This document shows positions 5,011 to 6,952 of a stretch of 6,952 nucleotides of DNA, piece by piece. The notes beneath the pieces are model-generated. The model saw only the letters and a list, made by a program, of their open reading frames with translations, had not been told where the DNA came from and made no database searches. Numbering within the stretch: position 1 is the stretch's first letter; each line of letters opens with the position of its first letter. Both the position numbers and the translations under genes were made by a program. This DNA is from Nitriliruptorales bacterium (GTDB lineage: Bacteria; Actinomycetota; Nitriliruptoria; Euzebyales; Egibacteraceae), in contig SKPY01000042.1 in the NCBI GenBank assembly GCA_007119305.1, forward strand, positions 1-6,952, read 5' to 3'.

Positions 5011-6369
5011 TCAGGCGGCGCGGGCCTGGTTGATCTCGCTCGCGCCGCCGCCGTCGACGATGACCGGCTCGAAGCCCTGGCGGGCGAGCAGGCTCGCGGC
5101 GATCGCGGAGCGGAACCCGGAGCCGCACACCACCCACACGGGCCGTGCGGCGTCCAGCTCTGCGGGCACGCCGTCGACGAGATCGGGCACGTAGCCGTGG
5201 ATCGCGCCGGGCAGCGGTTCAGCCTCGACCTCGCCCGGAGCGCGGACGTCGAGCAGCTGCGGCTGCTCGCCGGCGTCGAACGCGGCGACGACGTCCGCGA
5301 TGGAGACGCGCCGGAAGCGCTCGACGGCGTGACCCGCGGGCTCCCAGGCAGCGAAGTCCCACAGGATCCCCTCGATCGCGTCGAAGCCGATGCGCCCGAG
5401 CTGGACGATGGCCTCGGTGGCGTCCTGGTCCCGGTCGAGCACGAGCTGCACGGGGGCGTTGAACGGCAGGACCCAGCCTGCCCAGACCCCGAACTGCTCG
5501 GAGAGCTCGATCCCGAGCGCGCCCGGCACGTGCCCGGCGGCGAAGCGCTCGCGCGGCCGGGCGTCGACGACGGCCACATCCCCGGCGCGCGCGGCGACGT
5601 CGGCGGTCGCGAGCGCGGGCGCGGTGAGGTCAGCGTCGTCGAGCGCGGTGGGGGCGAAGACGTTGGCGGGGCCCATGTGGGCGTAGTACGCGGGCCAGGG
5701 CTGGAGCTCGGCCAGCGTGTGCTTCACGAACGCCTCGATGTCCGGCTGTGCGAGCACGGGGTTCGTGCGCTTCTCGTCGCCGATGGTCGACACGGTCCGC
5801 CCGGCACCGCTGGCGGTGCAGAAGGAGCCCTCCCCGTGCGTGGGGTACAGGCCGACCTCGTCGGGCAGGGCCGCGAGCCGGTTGACCGAGACGTACTGCA
5901 GCCGGGCGAGCGGCTCGGCCTGCGGCGCGCTCAGCAGGTCGGGGCGCCCGGACGAGCCGACGAGCAGGCTGCCGCCGCTGAACACCGCCACCGGCTCACC
6001 GTCGACGAGCACGAGGTAGCTCACGTGCTCGGGCGTGTGGCCCGGGGTGTGCAGCGGCCGGATGCGCAGGCCGCGGCCGGCCTCGAGGTCCTCGGTGTGG
6101 AACGCGGGGGTGAAGTCGAAGGCGGCGCCGCTGCCCGCGGGCAGGACGATCTCCGCAGCGTGCCGCTCGGCCAGGCCCCTGCCGCCTGAGACGTAGTCGT
6201 TGTGCATGTGCGTCTCGAGCACGTAGCGCAGCTCGACGTCGGCGTCGGCGAGCGCGCGCTCGAACCGGGCGACATCGCGCTGCGGGTCGATCACGATGCC
6301 CAGACCCTCGTGCGCCACCACGTAGGTCGCGTCGCCAAGGCCGGGCGTCCTGATGCTCGTCACATCCAT
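5011..6369 (-). CDS. CstB-like persulfide dioxygenase-rhodanese fusion (MBL fold + pseudo-rhodanese + rhodanese)
   Basis: This 452-residue three-part protein has an N-terminal metallo-beta-lactamase fold of the ETHE1/persulfide dioxygenase type (about 1-240): [11 protein letters not shown] with His54 and His56, [10 protein letters not shown] with His111, FSGGSLLVG, and YPTHGEGS with His178. The first rhodanese-like domain (about 255-345) has [10 protein letters not shown] and HVPGAL, but LVLDRDQD at the active loop, without cysteine, so it should be inactive. The second (about 355-452) has LLDVRAPGE and CGSGFR with Cys415, so it should be active. Staphylococcal CstB has this order and turns persulfide into sulfite and then thiosulfate. 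Two ETHE1 iron ligands (His79, His135) are matched by His54 and His111, but the Asp154 position appears to be Gly133, so the iron site may differ. The start is ATG at 6369, with AAGGA (6380-6384) upstream. It is the first gene of the minus-strand sulfur pair, behind a promoter with a CsoR/CstR-like site. Dioxygenase activity is inferred. Confidence 0.9.
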   Translation of the reverse strand: MDVTSIRTPGLGDATYVVAHEGLGIVIDPQRDVARFERALADADVELRYVLETHMHNDYVSGGRGLAERHAAEIVLPAGSGAAFDFTPAFHTEDLEAGRGLRIRPLHTPGHTPEHVSYLVLVDGEPVAVFSGGSLLVGSSGRPDLLSAPQAEPLARLQYVSVNRLAALPDEVGLYPTHGEGSFCTASGAGRTVSTIGDEKRTNPVLAQPDIEAFVKHTLAELQPWPAYYAHMGPANVFAPTALDDADLTAPALATADVAARAGDVAVVDARPRERFAAGHVPGALGIELSEQFGVWAGWVLPFNAPVQLVLDRDQDATEAIVQLGRIGFDAIEGILWDFAAWEPAGHAVERFRRVSIADVVAAFDAGEQPQLLDVRAPGEVEAEPLPGAIHGYVPDLVDGVPAELDAARPVWVVCGSGFRSAIAASLLARQGFEPVIVDGGGASEINQARAA

Positions 6370-6404
6370 GGTCGGTCAATCCTTGCTGTCGGCGGGTCGG
6401 TAGC

Positions 6405-6434
6405 TCGTCACTACCATACCCCCCAGGGTATAGC
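6405..6434 (+). promoter_or_regulatory. Possible divergent promoter toward msrA
   Basis: On the plus strand, TCGTCA (6405-6410) and TATAGC (6429-6434) form a poor -35/-10 pair with an 18-base spacer, overlapping the same inverted repeat. If real, msrA would have a leader of about 110 bases and could share the operator. An imperfect alternative is a -10-like TTACCGT near 6513. A palindrome GCCGCG-TC-CGCGGC lies at 6456-6469 in the leader. Confidence 0.2.
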
Positions 6435-6440
6435 CTGCAA
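6413..6440 (-). promoter_or_regulatory. Promoter of the persulfide dioxygenase gene with a CsoR/CstR-like operator
   Basis: On the minus strand, -35 TTGCAG (6435-6440) and -10 TATGGT (6413-6418) are 16 bases apart, with the ATG about 44 bases past the -10. In the spacer and touching the -10 is a perfect inverted repeat, ATACCC-CCCA-GGGTAT (plus strand, 6416-6431). Sites of this form, with ATACC-type arms around a G/C run, are bound by CsoR-family repressors, including CstR, which senses persulfide and controls cst sulfur genes. A repressor there would block polymerase. The matching sulfur gene downstream favours a persulfide sensor over a copper sensor. No regulator gene is in the window. Confidence 0.65.
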
Positions 6441-6549
6441 CCTCCGGACTGGCGGGCCGCGTCCGCGGCGGTGTGCACGCGCCGGGGCGGGAAGCACAGG
6501 AGCCGCACGCGCGTTACCGTCGAGGGGACTGCGACGACGAGGAGGGCAC

Positions 6550-6952
6550 GTGTTCGGCTTGCACGCCAAGACCAGCATGGTGGACGCGGCCTCGGCGCTG
6601 CCCGGCCGGGACAGCCCCCTGGCGGTGCCCGAGCGCCACCGTGTGCTCGGAACCCCGCTCACCCCGCCCTTCCCCGAGGGCTACGAGGAGGCCGTGGTCG
6701 GGATGGGGTGCTTCTGGGGTGCGGAACGGGTGTTCTGGCAGCAGCCGGGCACCTGGACGACCGCCGTGGGCTACGCGGGCGGCTTCACGCCGAACCCGAC
6801 CTACGAGGAGGTCTGCAGCGGCCGAACCGGGCATGCCGAGGTGGTCCGCGTCGTGTTCGACCCGGCGGTGCTCGGCTACGACGAGGTCCTCAGGCTGTTC
6901 TGGGAGCACCACGACCCCACGCAGGGGATGCGCCAGGGCAACGACGTGGGCA
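6550..6952 (+). CDS. msrA: Peptide methionine sulfoxide reductase MsrA (partial, runs off the right edge)
   Basis: The first 134 residues of MsrA are present; the 3' end lies outside the window. The catalytic motif GCFWGAE holds Cys54, the nucleophile that attacks methionine-S-sulfoxide, and Glu59. [24 protein letters not shown] and FWEHHDPTQ follow, the standard MsrA core. The enzyme reduces methionine-S-sulfoxide in proteins, using thioredoxin-type reductants. The roughly 50-residue leader with ALPGRDSPL and [11 protein letters not shown] is typical of actinobacterial MsrA and supports the GTG start at 6550, which has AGGAGG at 6540-6545 just upstream; the in-frame ATG at 6577 has no such site. 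It is divergent from the persulfide dioxygenase gene, and both repair or remove products of sulfur or oxidative stress. Resolving cysteines near the C-terminus cannot be checked. Confidence 0.95.
   Translation, partial: MFGLHAKTSMVDAASALPGRDSPLAVPERHRVLGTPLTPPFPEGYEEAVVGMGCFWGAERVFWQQPGTWTTAVGYAGGFTPNPTYEEVCSGRTGHAEVVRVVFDPAVLGYDEVLRLFWEHHDPTQGMRQGNDVG

Noticed and set aside
5197..6189. Long plus-strand open frame opposite the persulfide dioxygenase gene
   Set aside because: It is the antisense shadow of a gene with clear catalytic motifs, with biased composition and no domain.

Overview
The window is GC-rich throughout, with a strong preference for G or C at the third codon position and AGGAGG-type ribosome binding sites. 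Several proteins look like actinobacterial family members, such as the MsrA N-terminus and the GCFWG region. I infer a high-GC actinobacterium and cannot name the genus. There are seven protein genes, one of them cut by the right edge. I see no RNA gene, CRISPR array, insertion sequence or prophage gene, and no gap between genes longer than about 260 bases.

Left part (1-2942), housekeeping or accessory functions. A MOSC-domain protein (24-731, minus) and a membrane-anchored SGNH/GDSL hydrolase (992-1858, minus) are separated by a gap holding a perfect 10-bp stem-loop just after the hydrolase stop codon. Divergent from the hydrolase is a CPBP-family (CAAX-protease-like) intramembrane protein (2036-2881, plus). 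Its stop codon lies inside a 41-bp tandem duplication (2861-2942), which is followed by an all-GC hairpin.

Right part (3062-6369), a sulfide/persulfide oxidation module. An SQR-like FAD oxidoreductase (3062-4213, plus) converges on a rhodanese-DUF2892 membrane protein (4333-4926, minus) and a CstB-like fusion of persulfide dioxygenase, pseudo-rhodanese and rhodanese (5011-6369, minus). The likely scheme is that sulfide is oxidised to persulfide by the SQR-like enzyme, persulfide is oxidised to sulfite by the dioxygenase domain, and the rhodanese domains move sulfane sulfur to make thiosulfate or carry it at the membrane. The promoter of the fusion gene carries a perfect inverted repeat, ATACCC-N4-GGGTAT, placed between the -35 and -10 boxes. 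This is the kind of site bound by CsoR/CstR persulfide- or copper-sensing repressors. Its core ACCCTGGGG recurs at a weaker candidate promoter before the SQR-like gene, so the two arms may share one regulator, which is not encoded here.

Right edge (6550-6952). msrA (methionine sulfoxide reductase A) starts divergently from the dioxygenase gene and runs off the window.

The sulfide module uses known families. The points worth a second look are the shared candidate operator, an apparently missing iron ligand in the dioxygenase domain, the strong hairpin inside the minus-strand pair, and the 41-bp duplication at the CPBP stop codon.
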